Shown: in pieces, positions 1 through 13,200 of the stretch
How the letters are laid out: the number at the start of each line of letters is the position of its first letter
Position numbering within the stretch: position 1 is the stretch's first letter
From: Torymus aiolomorphi
Lineage: Eukaryota > Arthropoda > Insecta > Hymenoptera > Torymidae
NCBI GenBank assembly: GCA_036365515.1
Contig: CM070874.1
Span: forward strand, 98,872,442 to 98,936,441
Direction: 5' to 3'
DNA length: 64,000 nucleotides
Position numbers and translations under genes: made by a program
The notes under the pieces: generated by a model
What the model was told of the DNA's origin: nothing
Databases searched by the model: none
Seen by the model: only the letters and a program-made list of their open reading frames with translations

Positions 1-756
1 TTGGTATAATTCTCATCTTTTGTAACTTTTGCTGCACCTCTCCCTAATGCGCTCATTTATCACTCCGAATGAAAATACACCCATGGAGGACCACAGGAAG
101 CTACATATATATAAACTTTTTCCTCTCTCTCCCTCACTCTCTCTCTCTCTCTCTGTATATTGCATCCCAATACCTCGCGCGCTATAATCTTAATGGTATA
201 TCACTACCGAACATCATCCCCGGGGCCTTCGATTATTCCATGCCGCACAACACAGTGGACCTCGCGGCATCGGAAGTTCGACGGCTTGCCTTCACCTTCG
301 CCGCCCCCTGCCATATGTCCAGCGTCTCTTAATACGCGCGGACCCACACGTGCGCTACTCGAGAGCACGTGTCGACCTTTTGGCCTATCACTGCGACCCT
401 GCCGACGTGACCAGAAATGTATTATTAGGCGGCACATGGGACGCGCAAAAAGAAGGAGGAAGAAAAAGACGCGTTTAATATATGTGTCGGGAGTCGTCGA
501 TTTCCTTTCGAGAATCCGTTATCCTCGCCGAATTTTCGCAGCGCAGCGACAACTGCGCGCTTCTCCCGCGCGCAAACGTGACTTTAAATATGGAGCTGCG
601 ATGTGCGCGGAATATGACGTGATGCCCGCGACTGCGAGAGAGCCTTTTTTGGACGAAGACACGCATGGGGTACTGATGAAAAAAGTGATGAGTTTGCGCG
701 GCGTGTTGTGTACACAAGTTACGCCTGCATCGAAGCATGTTCGACAAGAATATGAC

Positions 757-791
<35 letters not shown>

Positions 792-2332
792 ATCGATCGA
801 AAAATATCATTTTATACTTGCTACTCTGTATAAGTGACATGTATAGCAGTACAATGCCTACTGAATTTTTTGAGTTATGTATATTGCGGATACGTATATT
901 TATACTATTTCGATTGGCTTATAAATAAACCAATATTTCAGTAGATCTTCTATACGTCATCGTACTTATAGAGGACATTAATAATTTCTTGACGATTGTA
1001 CATTGAAACAGTATAAAATGGAGAAAATTGAAAAGAAAAGTTGAGAAATATAGCAACTAATAAAGCTAAGGAACTAATGATTGCATTGATTTGTTGTATT
1101 CTCTATCGATTTATTTATTTACTTAATTATTTCATAGTAATATAGAGATGTTTTTAAAATAAGCCTAATTTAATAAATGAATTTCTTTATTTAAAGTTTT
1201 AATAATCTTATGTTACTCTTGAAATAAAACTACAAAATGTATACAAATATACAAAGTAACAACTCAGTTGATAAGGTCTGATAAAACCAGATAAAAAGGA
1301 TGCAGAAACCTATATGCGGTTGGTGCATTCGAATCTGTAAATTTGTATTAGTTTTGATCAGACCATTTCAACCGGGAAGAATAAAACACGCTACAGAAAA
1401 AACAGTTACAGATGTTGAATGTAGAAATACATTCATAATTTCGGAAATATAATTTTTCGGCTTTATAAAAGACTAACTTGATCAAATAAAACTAGAGATT
1501 ACGATAACAAAATTATAAAATAAACTATCACAATGTTCATTTAATTTATTACTGGTTTCAATCTCTGTTAAACGATCACAATCCCTTTTAACAATTATTT
1601 CAGTAGCTTAGCATTCTTTTTGTCAATATAATTTTAGAGTAAGTAATATGTTTGATCACTAAATAATTTCTACGAACTACTTCAGCAACCCATCCTTCTA
1701 TTTCTGATTCGTTTTTTGGAATAGCACAACAACTTACAAAATAAACAAATTAATTACTTATTAAATCAACTCATCATTATACATCACAACCCAATACACA
1801 GAAACACTGTGACTAATGGCAAGCATTTACCTAAAGGTCCAACTTGAAAAAAACTGGTTCTAGAATCATTCGGACCACACGTTTTCGTGGACACCATTCT
1901 TTGCGGTTGAAATAGAATGAGCCGAGGAGCAGCAGAGGGCAGATGAGTTATCGATAGCGCTTCGTGATATCCTTGTATTGTATGTAAAATTCCATGGTCG
2001 GTCGCGCGCCTGTGTGCCAAGAACGATCGACGTTATTGCGCGGCCACGTATATGGCACTTTTGCGGAAAATGTGCAGCAAGCGCATGCATATGCTGCTGT
2101 TACGGTGCGGTCTCCTGGCTATTTTTCTTCCGAACGAAATGACCCGAAGAATCGCGGGAAAATAAACGTGCAATTTATCTGACGTCTTCGCGGATATCTC
2201 TGCAATTTATGGCGGACAAATAACTTAATTGTGTCATATCGAGAATAGTCAATATTTATCTGTATCTATAGAATGGATGTCCTTAAAAAAGTTGTGTGTA
2301 TAACGCACGGCCTACTGTAATAAAATATTATA
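1..2332. other. Intergenic DNA with GC-rich block and simple repeats
   Basis: No convincing gene. There is a CT-rich run near 120-153, a GC- and CpG-richer block at about 200-720 that could be a promoter or first-exon region of a gene outside the window, and an alternating TA run at about 758-789. Reading frames across the GC-rich block are open on both strands with arginine- and proline-rich low-complexity products, as expected from base composition rather than coding. A second GC-richer patch is at about 1990-2180. The remainder is AT-rich and unassigned. Confidence 0.4.
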
Positions 2333-2530
2333 CTCTCTAAAGTTAAATTAGTGAGAATACTACTAATCATATTAGTGAAAATTGCTTCACCACAGAATTA
2401 GTGATTTAGAAATCAGAGATTTAAAATAGTGAATTTATTAGTGATTTCATTAGTGAATATTCACTAATTCTACGGTGGAGTAAGTTTCACTAATGTTTAG
2501 TGGTTTTCTCACTAATTCAACTTTAGAGAG
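2333..2530. mobile_element. Foldback MITE A, TA target duplication
   Basis: The ends are inverted repeats: CTCTCTAAAGTT at the left and its complement at the right, and the arms stay complementary through most of the 198 bp. TA flanks both ends (2331-2332 and 2531-2532), which suits a non-autonomous Tc1/mariner-type element. The interior carries palindromic TAGTGAATATTCACTA motifs. It codes for nothing. A related element lies 160 bp to the right. Confidence 0.65.
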
Positions 2531-2688
2531 TATATTATTACATTACGCATTACAATAAACTACAATTCTTAGATGTTGGAAATTTTAAAAATAAAATATT
2601 TAATTTCAACCTGCTACACCTAATTATATAAAGATAATTATAATGAATAATAATATACCTTTTTCTTAATTGTTTTCTTTCAAGATTG

Positions 2689-2892
2689 CTCTCTAAAAAT
2701 GAACATGTGAAAAGTCATTCACTAATGCGAATAAGTGAAAAAATTGCCTAATTCCTTAGTGAATATTCACTTATTGCGCAGTGAAAATTTTTTTTCCACT
2801 TCTTCAATAAGTGAATATTCACTAAGGAATTAGTCAATTTTTTCACTTATTCGCACCAGTGAACGACTTTTTACATATTCATTTTTAGAGGG
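2689..2892. mobile_element. Foldback MITE B, related to MITE A
   Basis: Inverted ends of the form CTCTAAAAATGAA bracket about 200 bp whose halves are complementary. The interior has two copies of AGTGAATATTCACT, the motif also seen in the element at 2333-2530, and the terminal CTCTCTAAA is shared with it, so the two probably belong to one family. No clear target duplication was found. Confidence 0.6.
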
Positions 2893-4516
2893 TAAACATC
2901 ATTTTGAAGATATATAATAACGTAATTCCATACAATGTCCACCTTGTCATTGAATTGAAGCAATTAAAATAATTAACTAAAATCTTAACCTTTGTCGAAA
3001 AACGACATTATATTCGAATAAAGATAACGACATGGATTTCTCGCGCGACTTCGGCAATAAAACTCGCCTTTCGAAGAAATTAACATTGATGTACATTAGC
3101 ATGGAATTCACATACGAATATATTTACGCGTGCAATTTTTTCTGCGAAATTCCGCGTAAAAAATACAAAGCAAATAAAACGAGAAAGAGTTTGAAGGTTG
3201 GATGGCGAATATGTCTGTGCCTTGAAGCGTCAGCATGGTGTGAACGTCCCCGTGCGAATTTAGAATTGTGCGGAAGGAAGACGCGGAGATAGGAGTATGT
3301 AGGTCTGTTGATTATGTACGGTAAACAAGAGAGTGACTTCGATCATCCTTAAGCTAATATTGCATCATAATATCATGTATGTATGTATCCTTCTGCGTAT
3401 TTATTTGTGAGCAGTTTATATTTTATTTTATCTGTTAAATAATACTAAAAATTTTATTATATATTGTAAAGTTGAATAATAAATTTCGTTTTGGTTAAAA
3501 ATTCTCATATTTTTAAGAATAATATAAATTTTATTAAAACGGAAAAAATAAGGTGGAAAATACAATACCATGTGAATTTAGTGTTTTTCAGTAATTAATT
3601 TTTAATGCTGTTAAAATTTATACCCAATAGAAATTATTATACAATAATGGCCGAAAAAGTACGTAGACTTCTTTTTTGTGTAATGTCACCAATGTAATTA
3701 ACAATGTATTAAATTCTTTTAAATTTTCTCGTTTCTACAAAGAGAACAAAATATATGCTGTAGTCACATTAAACTTATGAGCACCGTATAATGCAATATT
3801 TATAACCATATATGTATAATTACTACCTCAGTGCTTTGATGAAAACATTAAAGAGGAATTTTTTTTCTGGTTTATTTACATTCTTAGTATATTAAACCCT
3901 TTAACATATAGTACAAACGCGTGAGAATATTGCACTCATTTAATTGTGTCTGTAAAATTTCTTTGAAAATTTGGTATAACGATTTCCAGCATTTAAAATA
4001 TATTAATATTTAAAATATATAGTAAGAAATATTTTGTACCATCATTTATTACAAGTAATCAATAAAAATATACAGCACAATTCGTCGCCTACAAATATCG
4101 CGTGCCTGCTATCCTCTCTATTCCAAACCATGAAAATTGCAATTACGTAGACGGGATGAGATTGCTTAAAATAAATCCTCATCATTAATAATGTGATGTG
4201 GAAAAACAACGAGCACGACTAATCCAGGAAATTGGCGCGCACAGGTGCTCGCAAGAGAGTAAGTACATCTTTATATACGTGAACTTATATATGGAAAAGG
4301 TGAAAATCGGAGCTCATTGAAGAACGTCTGTGTAATTTTTAAATCCGCATTCCAGGAGAAAAGATGATCACGCAAAAACTCAATTTCATTTGCTATACCT
4401 ATACCACAGTTGACGTACGCTGACCTTTCACTCTCGTTTAGAATATAGCAATTCACTTGCATCCATCAATTTATTTTATGCTAAAGTCGTAAAACTGAAT
4501 GTTAACAACTTCATGC
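2893..4516. other. AT-rich intergenic DNA, no gene seen
   Basis: Short open stretches occur (for example 3032-3292), but they have no recognisable domain, no splice context and no compositional signal of coding. Nothing else stands out. Confidence 0.4.
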
Positions 4517-4519
4517 TAA

Positions 4520-5338
4520 CTAGGAGAAGGTGAGGGGTCCAAATCACGGATTCGGTTGAAAATTTTGAATAGAATTTCGGATGTAGAAATGTGAAGAAAG
4601 CTAACGTTAAAAAAACTGAAGTTCTGGACATTTTAGCTTTATTTTGAAAATAGAGTTGAAAAAAGCCTCTTCTTGAAACGGTATAACCATTTAACTCTGG
4701 GGAATTTAAATATCATTTCAAAAATAGAGAATAATACTAAACAAAATGAACTGTCATTTGCTTTTTTATAGTACATTTCGACACGGGTGGGGAAGTCACA
4801 CCACCTAAATAATCGACTTACGCACTAGTTTCGAACGGTATTTTATACCACGAGCGCGAAAAAATCATATCAAAGTTGTGATTTTGAGGTTAGAGTGGTA
4901 TAAAAAATTATAAAATGTTTTCTTCCAAAGTTACGAAAGATTGAAATTAAGCATTGAAAGTGCACCAAAATATGTAGGCAGTCGAACAATGAATTTTAGG
5001 GATTAAACAGTGTATTTTTTATACTCAATTTTAAACTTCATAACTCTGACAGGAATCAACATTTTTTAATTCTTAAAAAAGCAAATGAAAGCTCATTTTT
5101 CTTAGTTTTATTTTCTGTTTTTGAAATGATATTTAAGACTCTCCAAAATTAAATGGTTACCTTTTTAAGAAGAGACTTTTTGTCAAGACTGTCTGCAAAA
5201 TAAGGCTAAAAATGTCCAGAACTTCTGTTTTTTGAGCGTTAGGGTCTAATATTGCAGCTTTCTTCATATTTCTACATCCAAAAACCTATTCCAAAGTTTC
5301 AACCGAATCCGTGATCCAAACCCCTCACCCTCTCCTAG
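4520..5338. mobile_element. 819-bp foldback element, TAA target duplication
   Basis: The left end CTAGGAGAAGGTGAGGGG is mirrored at the right end, and complementarity extends inward for over 200 bp (the CACGGATTCGGTTGAAA block is found in both arms). TAA flanks the element at 4517-4519 and 5339-5341, the 3-bp TWA-type duplication known for PIF/Harbinger elements. The centre (about 4776-4905) contains a degenerate copy of the dispersed repeat also seen at 48346 and 52173. No transposase is present, so it is non-autonomous. Confidence 0.7.
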
Positions 5339-5341
5339 TAA

Positions 5342-8300
5342 GTATTTTTTAAACTCATCAGATTTCTATAAAATATATTTCTAATTAAAAAAACATTAAA
5401 AAAACATTAAAACAGCAATGAATTTCAACAGATACATTAAAAATTAATTTACCTCAATCAGGATTTGTTTTTATCGGGCCGCAACTTGCACGAAATCAAG
5501 AAAAAATATATAAATATTGTTCTGCATGCAGTAGTCTATTAATAAAAATAAAATATCAATATACTTGTGGCGGATAAGTATATATAAGATGTATGGCACG
5601 TAAATTCATGAGGGAACTATACATGAAGGATTGGGTAACCACATTGTAACCAAGGTAAGACCGTACGCGTTTATGAATGCCAATCATCAACCACGTTAGA
5701 AATAATAACTAGATGATTCGACTGTTTAAAAAATTGATGCTTTACTGAGACTTTGCATAAAAGCTGTGACAGTGAATAGTTCTGAAATTCAAGATGAATC
5801 TCGAATATTTGATAACATTTTTATTATTACATAAGCGATATTCTCATTATTCCAGATATTATACAGCATTAATAATTCCTAACTTTAGATAATCTTTGAA
5901 AAAAATAATATATAAAATCTCTCTGTAAAATAATTATCTCTTCTTTAAGTATAAAGATGAAGAAATACAATTAAAATGGATAACACGAAGCATTGATTTT
6001 GGCTTTTTATAAGAATTTTATAGTTAAATAAATAACAAGTTGGTATAAAATTAATTGAAACTCCGATAACTTTTACCGAGATTTTTCAATTAAGTAAAAT
6101 ATTTCACTGGAACAACTACGAAAAGGCATGGTTGAAATATAAATTGTAAAGAGGGTCATCCAGCGCGCCCGCATTTGCCCCTCACGTACTCACTCTAGCA
6201 GTGCAGAATCATATCGTGCACGTACGTACGTACGTCCATAAACGGTATCTTTCTCTCTCCAAAGAAGAGGTAACAACCATAATGCAGGAGAACCGCCGCG
6301 CAGCGAAATTATCTCCACCGCACTTTCGTTTTCGCCTGAACTTCTCTGAAAAAGAATAATAACGTCAGAGCGGGATGGACTCGCGTTTTCATTTGGACGC
6401 GCTACGCTCTCGCGAGCTCACGAACGAAATTTTACTAGCGCAGCAGCGCGTGTTTTGGCGAACATCACGTGCGAGCTTAACCCTCACCTTAGCGGAGTAT
6501 AAATCGCCGGTTTTCTACTGTTTTAGAATTCCACGGGGTTCCAGATTTTATTTCGATTAGGGGAGATTTGGCATGATTTCCGACCAAGTAACGGTTATTG
6601 CGGGCGAAGAAAGTTCCGCGGGATTTATACCTTTTCGAATGAATTTCACGAGTGAGTTGCAACATGAAAATATTTCAAAATTGCAAAGAAATACGAAAGA
6701 GAAATTTTTTCATCATTTAGGAATATTAAGATAAAATATTTTGCAAATTTAAGCATCGTATATTGTATGGGCTGTCCCATTCAGCATTACATATATTTTT
6801 CGTGAATATTTTTATTTTTTCATTCAAATTATGTAATTTTGCCAAAATGCGAATTATCGTCAGTGCATCAAGTATGCTTTGGAGATTTTCATATGCAGAT
6901 TGCTGTGAGTCATGTTATGATACGTGGGATTTTATACTTGAAAAAATAGATTTACACATGATAAATCTCTCAGAGAAAGTAACCGATGTTTTTTCTCACT
7001 TAAAACTTAAAATTAAAAATAACTAGACATATCTCAGAAGAGTAGTAATAAAATTGTTAAAAAATTATCTTGTCATGGCATGAAAAAAGAAATTTTTATA
7101 TTAAAATAGTTAAAATGTTTAGTGCACACAGTAATAGCAATAAATTTATCCTTTTATTTTTCGAGCGGCCATCAGCAACGAACATTGATCTTGCGAACAC
7201 CGAAATTTCATCACCATAACTTTTCAAGCTTATCATCCATGAATTCCTGAGTTTTCCGCAACTGCACATGTCTGCGCATTAAAATATAACGCGAAACGTA
7301 TATACTTAATATATAAGCGATGAGTCATTACGTAAAACGCTTTTGGCCACAAAAACATCATGCTCCGAAAAAAATGGACAAACCTCAATGCATCATCCGT
7401 CATGAACCAACGATCTGAAACACGCTCATCGCCGTCGAAAATTCAATCACGCGCGATAAATCATTCTCTTTTTGTTCCACGCGTGCACGCGTTACGCGCG
7501 CACGCGCAGATGTATCTCTAATGCATATATATATATATCTGCCCCGCGCACCGACAAAATCATTTCCCGATTTCGCAATTTCGCTCGGCGAACGCGCACC
7601 GCACGCACGCTCGTAAATTCACTGACGCACGCATAAAAAAGGGAGAGGAGGGTACATACATACATACAGCTCTGTATAGAAAGCCTCATCACGTGAGTGC
7701 CGGTAGATTGAGCAAGCTCGCGCGTGAGGCTCTCGTCTCTCTTTCTCTCTTCGATATCGAAAAAAATCCCAGCACTCCTCGCATAATTCGCTCCACGGAC
7801 GGACTGCCGCTCGCACTGCAGTTAGCCTACTTGTTTAGAGACGCTCGTGAAAGTTTACGCGCGGCGCACGCACTACCTACTGCAGAAACCTCGGCGAGAT
7901 TATAATTCGCATGAGAGAGACAGAGAGCCATAAGGGGGAGGAAAGACAATGAGTGGTTTTCCTTTTTCGTGTATATATATATACGGATGCGCAGAGTGTA
8001 TGGGGTAATAAAAGCCTTTAAGGAGATTGGATCTTCGCGCGAGTGCGCGAACGCCGTGATTCACCGAAACTTATTGTTTTGGAGCAAGAGGGAGAGGAGA
8101 CGGTAGGAACAGGTAGTGCCTACAGTGTATGAGACAGCCAAGAGCGAAGCGCGAATTTTACATGAAAGTTCCGTGAACCGTTCTGGAAGTTATGTGAGAA
8201 AAACTAGATGGTATAGTAATAAATTATAGATTGGTAACCAAGTGCCTGAAGAAAAATTTAATAAATGTATGATATTAATAATATAGTAAAATACCCATAC

Positions 8301-9900
8301 AATATTTTTTATATAATATGTTAGTTTCATTAACTCTATATATTAAAATCCAATCCTTGATAAATTCTTTTTTTTTTTTTTAATTTATGACAGGTAGTTT
8401 AGATGACACAGTTAAGTTTTAATATTGCGAAAATTTTCATTCAGCAAACTTTTTGTGAAAGAAGACTAATATTATAAATTCATGAAAGAAAGAAGCTCCA
8501 CGTGTGTATATTGTATCGTAAAAAATACACGGTTCTCTTAATTCGTATGTTTCAACAAGAATTTAATAAGGAAAGGACTTCTAAACTTGCATAATATTCA
8601 TATATATTCATATTCTGCTGAATGTCTAGTTCCTATTTATATAAGCTATCCTTATTTAATTATTCACAGTTGCACTTATTATAGAAACTTGTTTAACAAT
8701 TCCCGTGGCTCTTGTTCTTGTCCTTCGAATAACGCAAACCGTTCGGTCCCCTCGTTAGCTAGCTTTCCAACTTTCGTCTTAACCATACAAGCACTTTCAA
8801 TGCTTGCATGTATCTTTTTTGCGAATTTCTGCATTTTGCACGGGTTTCTTTTGCGTCGACGCACATAAGCTAGGAACTAATAAAATCTGCGTAAAGAAAC
8901 CCGTGTTTCGTAAGTATTGCGTCTCGGCATTTGTGTTGATCGATATTAACTATCAACAGTGCGAGTACACATTGATGACAACACAACAGGCACCTGATTT
9001 TTTATGGATCTCACAAAAACACTCATAAGAGAACGTATAGTTCAGTAAAAGAAGTTCTTAAACCGACTTTTCGAGAGACTATTTACTGAATCAGTAGCAG
9101 AAAATTCATTCTTTTATACAAAAACTATACTATTTTTTATTATAACGAAGTTTTCTCTCACTAGAAAAATAACGAACGCTGTAGATGTATAAATAAAAGT
9201 ACATATTGTATAAAAAGATTATAATAGTATTTTGCAAAAAAAAATCAGGAAATGAAGTTGTTTCATATTGATAGTAAAATGTTTACTTAATTTGAATTTT
9301 TGAATTCAACTTTTCGAAAATTTTGTATTAAAGCCAATATATTTCAAGACAATACAACACTAGACATTCTCTCGCAAGACAAGATCAAGACAAGACAACG
9401 AATTTCAATGTTTTTCAAGATTAATATATACAATAGGTTTATAAAATATCATATTGTCTCGCTCTTGTGAAGCACTAACTCAAAAAATAAATCAGAAAAT
9501 AAGTTCTTATACATCTTATTATACAGAAGCTTGCAAAGTTGCAAGTTGCAAGCTTCGTAGCAAAAGCAGTAAACTACTTAACCATGCGTCGGTCAAATAT
9601 CCCTGCGAGGTACATACACTCGTCAGCTGTATTCGCGCTCTCACGCACCTGCAGTCGCTGCAATAGCCACTCCACGTTGGGCGTAAGGAAAAAAGTTCCT
9701 TCTACCAATATAATCCGTATAGGCGCGATCCACGCTCCTCCTCAACCCGCACAAATTGCTTCCTGGTTTTCCCGAGTCAGCTCAGCGTCAGGATCGAGGG
9801 AAATCCCTTCTCACGGCACGGGTTTGGCCGTGCCAGTAGAGGGGCGCAAAGGCGCCATGCTTTTGCCTCTGTCTCGTAAGCAATTTTCCGTTTAGAAGTA
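5342..9900. other. Intergenic DNA with two GC-rich promoter-like patches
   Basis: Mostly AT-rich. GC-richer patches at about 6160-6560 (with a CGTACGTACGTACG run near 6222) and about 7440-8110 (CpG-rich, with CT runs) look like promoters or untranslated exons, but no conserved protein can be read. Open frames at 8587-8868 (plus) and 8679-8864 (minus) overlap each other and resemble nothing recognised. The neighbouring plus-strand gene begins just to the right. Confidence 0.35.
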
Positions 9901-10236
9901 GTGTGTAGTGGAAAAATTTTAAGGTAAGTGGCCTATGCCCGCCAGCTACTCGTCTTATCTTTGGCTTTACTGCGAAATCGGCTGTTCGCATTCGCGACTG
10001 TATGTACATCTAGTGGCTCACAGTCGGAGCGAGAATTTTTATCTGCCCGAAGGACGCGTTGTGCGAGGTTATGAAATAGTTCGAAAGCGCGCTTATACGT
10101 TTTGCTGATGCAGTGAATGTCATTCTATTTTCTCGCGCGTGCGACGCATAGGAACAGGTGTGTCGGTGAGGGAATCAAGTTTTGACATTTTTCAGGTAAT
10201 AGTTATTACATTAAGTAACCTAGTTGTAATTCTGAG
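9560..10236 (+). promoter_or_regulatory. Probable promoter and 5' UTR of the shuttle craft gene
   Basis: This GC-richer stretch precedes the shuttle craft start codon. It contains a strong splice donor, AAG/GTAAGT, at 9924 and a good acceptor, TTTTTCAG, ending at 10195. A 272-bp 5' UTR intron (9924-10195) is therefore plausible. The transcription start cannot be placed from sequence alone. Confidence 0.4.
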
Positions 10237-13200
10237 ATGGCCACCTGGGATGGTTCCTATCCAGAACCAGATGGGTCAAGTTATTATGTCAACTCCAATC
10301 GAAACCATGCTCCTGCCAATGTACCAACCTGGGACTATTACCTTCCAAACTCAAGCAATGGATACGCTCAAAATCCAGCTACCCCGTACAACTTAGAAAC
10401 ATCCATGGTTTTTGAACAGAGCACGCCCAACTACTACAATCACACTGACAGAAATACCATTCCTCCGTTAATGTCAAATATTGCACAAAGTGTCAATGGG
10501 TATTCAACCAATGGAATGCAATCTACTGTCAATAAGGTAGGCATTGTAAAGTGAAAAATTGCATAATTTTTAAACATATTGCAACAATATTGTAAAATAT
10601 TGATTACGTTTTTAATATAGTTAACATGATTTTTCTATCAAAGGATGATGTAATATTGTACAATCATTAATATTTATTTGTTAAATCACTTGTTACAAAT
10701 AAAATGACAACTCGAACAAGTATTTCATTAACCTTATATCATAGAATTAATGAGTCAGTGTTTATTCTAAGAGCAACTTTGACTTTCTTGGAACGAAGTA
10801 TAAGCAAATTTTAAATATTTAATTTTATTTGTTGTACAAAAGTTTAATATTTCATGACAATTTTTGAATATTTATGAAGGTCTTTGTGAAATCATTAACA
10901 AACTTAGTTTAAATTATTTTATCATTATTTATAATTGTCTAAATACATTTTACAAACCTCAGTGGAAAATTAAAGTTTTTCAATACGTAAAATATTTAAT
11001 ATTAAAATTTACTGTAATATTTAAGTTTGTATTTGTTTATTTTTCTTATTTTAATCTAGATCCAAATGGGACCTTCCGAAACACATCTTAATTCTAGTAC
11101 CAATCAATTGACATGCTTCTATGAAGATAATAAAGCAATTCAACAACAAATGCCAGCATACTATTATAACAGAAACAACAGCTATCAAAATGGTGACAAA
11201 CGTAAAGATACTAAGAAACTTTATGAAGTATCTAATATACTTGAGAACTCCAATTTACATGCTACAGCTATTGAATTTGTACCAAATCAAACTAAAGTAG
11301 ATCGAGGTACTTCTTTAAATGCAAATAAAAATAGTAGAAGTCGAGCAAATAATGATCATCAAAATCAAAGCCAAGAAGTAGATCGTACAGCTAGTAAAAT
11401 TTTTTTTGAAGATAATAGGACAAAATACAATGATAAAAAATTTGAAAATAAAAGAGATGCTGGCAAAAGGTGGAGAGAAACACAGAATAATCAGCAATAT
11501 AAAGAAGAAAGAAAAGACAATGGAAGAAATCAAAATAATAGAAGATATCAGAATGACAGGTATAATCGCAATAGAAACTATTCTGAAAAACAACAAAGCA
11601 ATCATACTCCAAAAGAGAATGCAGAAAATGCTGTTCCTGAATCATCTGAAACAGAATGTAGTTCAAATAATACTCAAGGAAGAATGTTTAATGAAAGTCA
11701 GGATAAGATCAGTAATACAGTAAATTCAAATCATGAAATAGATAACTTGCAATCAACGAATCAACAATCTGCAAGAAATTCAAAAGGATTTTCTAATAAT
11801 GGCCGAGGAGATAGGTATTATGATAGAAAAGAACGATATAATCCTAAAGATCCTAGAGACAGAAGAACTAACTATCCAGAAAATAGTGCACCAATATATA
11901 ATCCTAAGGATCCTAGAGATAGAAGAAGTAATTATCCAGAGAATAATGGATATAATAGGAATAATTATAATAGGGATAATAAATACGAAAGAAGAGATAA
12001 TAGAAGCTCCTTTGCAGAAAATCGGGACGATAAAACAGACTGGAGAAAGAGAACGCCAGATACAGGAAATAAAAATACAACATCGAAACGTCCTTCTCAG
12101 AGTAAAAACTATGAACCAGGTATGTCAAATAAATTTTTTAAAAGATTATTGAAAATAAATTTTGAAATTAATATTTTTACATTGTAATCTTTATAGATGA
12201 TGATGCCAGTCAAAGAGAAAGACTGACAGAACAATTAAATCGCGGGCAATTGGAATGTTTAGTCTGTTGTGAATTTATGCGGCAGGCTGATTATATATGG
12301 TCATGCAAAAATTGTTATCATGTTATTCACTTGAAGTGTGTACAAAAATGGGCTTTGTCATCACAAGATGGTGAGTTTCAAATTTAAAATGTGTACGTGC
12401 ATATTTTTTCCAAACAATAAAAATTACAATCTCAAATAATTCGAATTTCAGATAGTGGTGGCTGGCGTTGTCCGGCATGTCAGAACGTCACACCAGAAGT
12501 ACCCACGGATTACGTATGCTTCTGTGGCAAATTGAGGATGCCAGAATGGAATCGACGCGACATCGCGCATTCATGCGGTGAAACGTGCGGCCGTACTCGT
12601 CTTGACACGAATTGCGTGCACAAATGCACCCTTCTCTGTCACCCAGGTTCGTGTCCAGCTTGCTTGGCTATGGTTACCAAGACTTGTGGTTGTGGACGCA
12701 CATCCCAAACGCAGAAATGCAGCTCGGGTCCACTGTTACAGTGCGACGAAGTTTGTGACCGATTGCTCAATTGCGGCGTGCACAACTGCGAGACCAAGTG
12801 CCACCATGGTAGTTGCGAACCATGCGATAAAATTATCAAGCAAGGTATATTTTTATCTATAATTTCTATTTGATTTTCATAGTTTTATATATCAATTTTA
12901 CCTTTTCTTTTCAATAAAATATAAAAATTAAAACATTTTTATGACATTTTTGAATGATAAATTATTGTAAATTCCATTTAAAAATATATAAATTTCATTT
13001 CAGAATGTTATTGTGGAAAACATAGTCGAGAAAAAACTTGTGATTTAAACTTACCACCTACATATTCTTGTGAAAATGTTTGTGACAAAGTGTTAGATTG
13101 TGCTAATCATAAGTGTAAAGAAATTTGCCATCCAGGACAGTGTGGACCTTGCATTTTAAAACCTGAAACTGTTACACATTGTTGTTGTGGACAAACTCCT

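Noticed and set aside
160..840. Long open frames on both strands (210 and 121 codons)
   Set aside because: They overlap in antisense, run into a TA microsatellite and encode Arg/Pro-rich low-complexity sequence without domains; better explained by GC-rich composition.
11315..12152. Several open frames in other phases over the shuttle craft second exon
   Set aside because: Shadows of the Asn/Arg/Lys-rich coding exon; products are Ile/Phe-rich or repetitive, and only the chosen frame joins the neighbouring exons.
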